64,000 nucleotides of DNA from Aureitalea sp. L0-47 (GTDB taxonomy: Bacteria > Bacteroidota > Bacteroidia > Flavobacteriales > Flavobacteriaceae). The notes under the pieces are model-generated. The model was not told where the DNA came from. It did no database searches and worked only from the letters and a program-made list of their open reading frames with translations. The stretch lies in the NCBI RefSeq assembly GCF_026126405.1, contig NZ_JAFMTQ010000008.1:1-64000 (forward strand), given 5' to 3'. The number at the start of each line of letters is the position of its first letter. Position 1 is the first letter of the stretch. Below, in pieces: positions 63,902-64,000 of the stretch. The position numbers and the translations under genes were made by a program.

Positions 63902-64000
63902 CTACCCGAACTGGAACATGCGCGACTGGTGAATAAGGTCGGCAAGGTTATCCACTTTAAGTTTCTTCAGCAATCTTGTCTTGTACGTGCTAACCGTTTT
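63902..64000 (-). CDS. LuxR-type response regulator, C-terminal fragment (runs off window)
   Basis: The last 32 codons of a minus-strand gene read KTVSTYKTRLLKKLKVDNLA followed by DLIHQSRMFQFG. This is the second half of a LuxR/NarL HTH recognition helix and the C-terminus of such regulators. The N-terminal receiver lies beyond position 64000. It is convergent with dnaG, with stop codons 1 nt apart. Confidence 0.75.
   Translation of the reverse strand, partial: KTVSTYKTRLLKKLKVDNLADLIHQSRMFQFG

Overview
The window is about 64 kb of a chromosome from a marine-type member of the Flavobacteriaceae (Bacteroidetes). This rests on the gene content: gliding-motility and type IX secretion (T9SS) C-terminal sorting domains, a PorP/SprF partner, GldA, GSCFA, DUF6252 and GIN-domain proteins, and a split MetH. 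It also rests on Bacteroidetes-type promoters (TTG, about 20 nt, TAnnTTTG) and the scarcity of Shine-Dalgarno sites. I do not assign a genus. No rRNA, tRNA, CRISPR array, prophage or intact insertion sequence was seen.

Layout. 0.2-13.2 kb: a small membrane protein, the ribosome GTPase Der, a 1271-residue repeat adhesin with its PorP/SprF-like partner, a MerR regulator coupled to an M23 peptidase, AlaS and a GSCFA protein. 13.2-22.5 kb: a signalling island with a DUF6252 lipoprotein, a PQQ-type propeller, a MORN-repeat protein, two paralogous TPR histidine kinases, an 80-residue membrane protein and one LuxR-type response regulator. 22.6-37.8 kb: metabolism, with MetK, ThrABC, a SAM-I riboswitch followed by a ProC-like enzyme, OsmC, split MetH and MetF, then an Rrf2 regulator, CysH and a threonine dehydratase-like enzyme. 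37.8-41.5 kb: a tandemly duplicated pair (PagL-like deacylase plus GIN lipoprotein). 41.5-54.5 kb: GldA, then a Phe leader-peptide attenuator in front of PheA and DAHP synthase/chorismate mutase, followed by RsgA, Dtd, a DUF3857 transglutaminase, MazG, AroA, QueA, a T9SS serine protease and RlmN. 54.5-64 kb: a T9SS cargo protein, a phosphatase-TPR-sulfotransferase fusion with a 48-residue partner ORF, a polyprenyl synthetase, a sigma factor/anti-sigma-like/beta-barrel trio, DnaG, and the end of a second LuxR-type regulator.

The most striking observation is in the signalling island. Five transcription units each carry a near-perfect 18-bp palindrome (consensus ATAAGGCAR-TTGCCYTAT). In all five the palindrome centre lies exactly 31.5 nt upstream of the first base of a TAnnTTTG-like -7 element, which is about -42 relative to transcription start. 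One of the five units is the response-regulator gene itself. This looks like a self-contained, autoregulated two-kinase/one-regulator regulon that I do not recognise as described.

Other regulation readable from sequence is a textbook Phe attenuator (23-codon leader with 7 Phe codons, antiterminator and terminator) and a SAM-I riboswitch over an unusual operon. Other points worth attention are a DnaG whose zinc ligands are all replaced, and families of short repeats placed at the 3' ends of genes.
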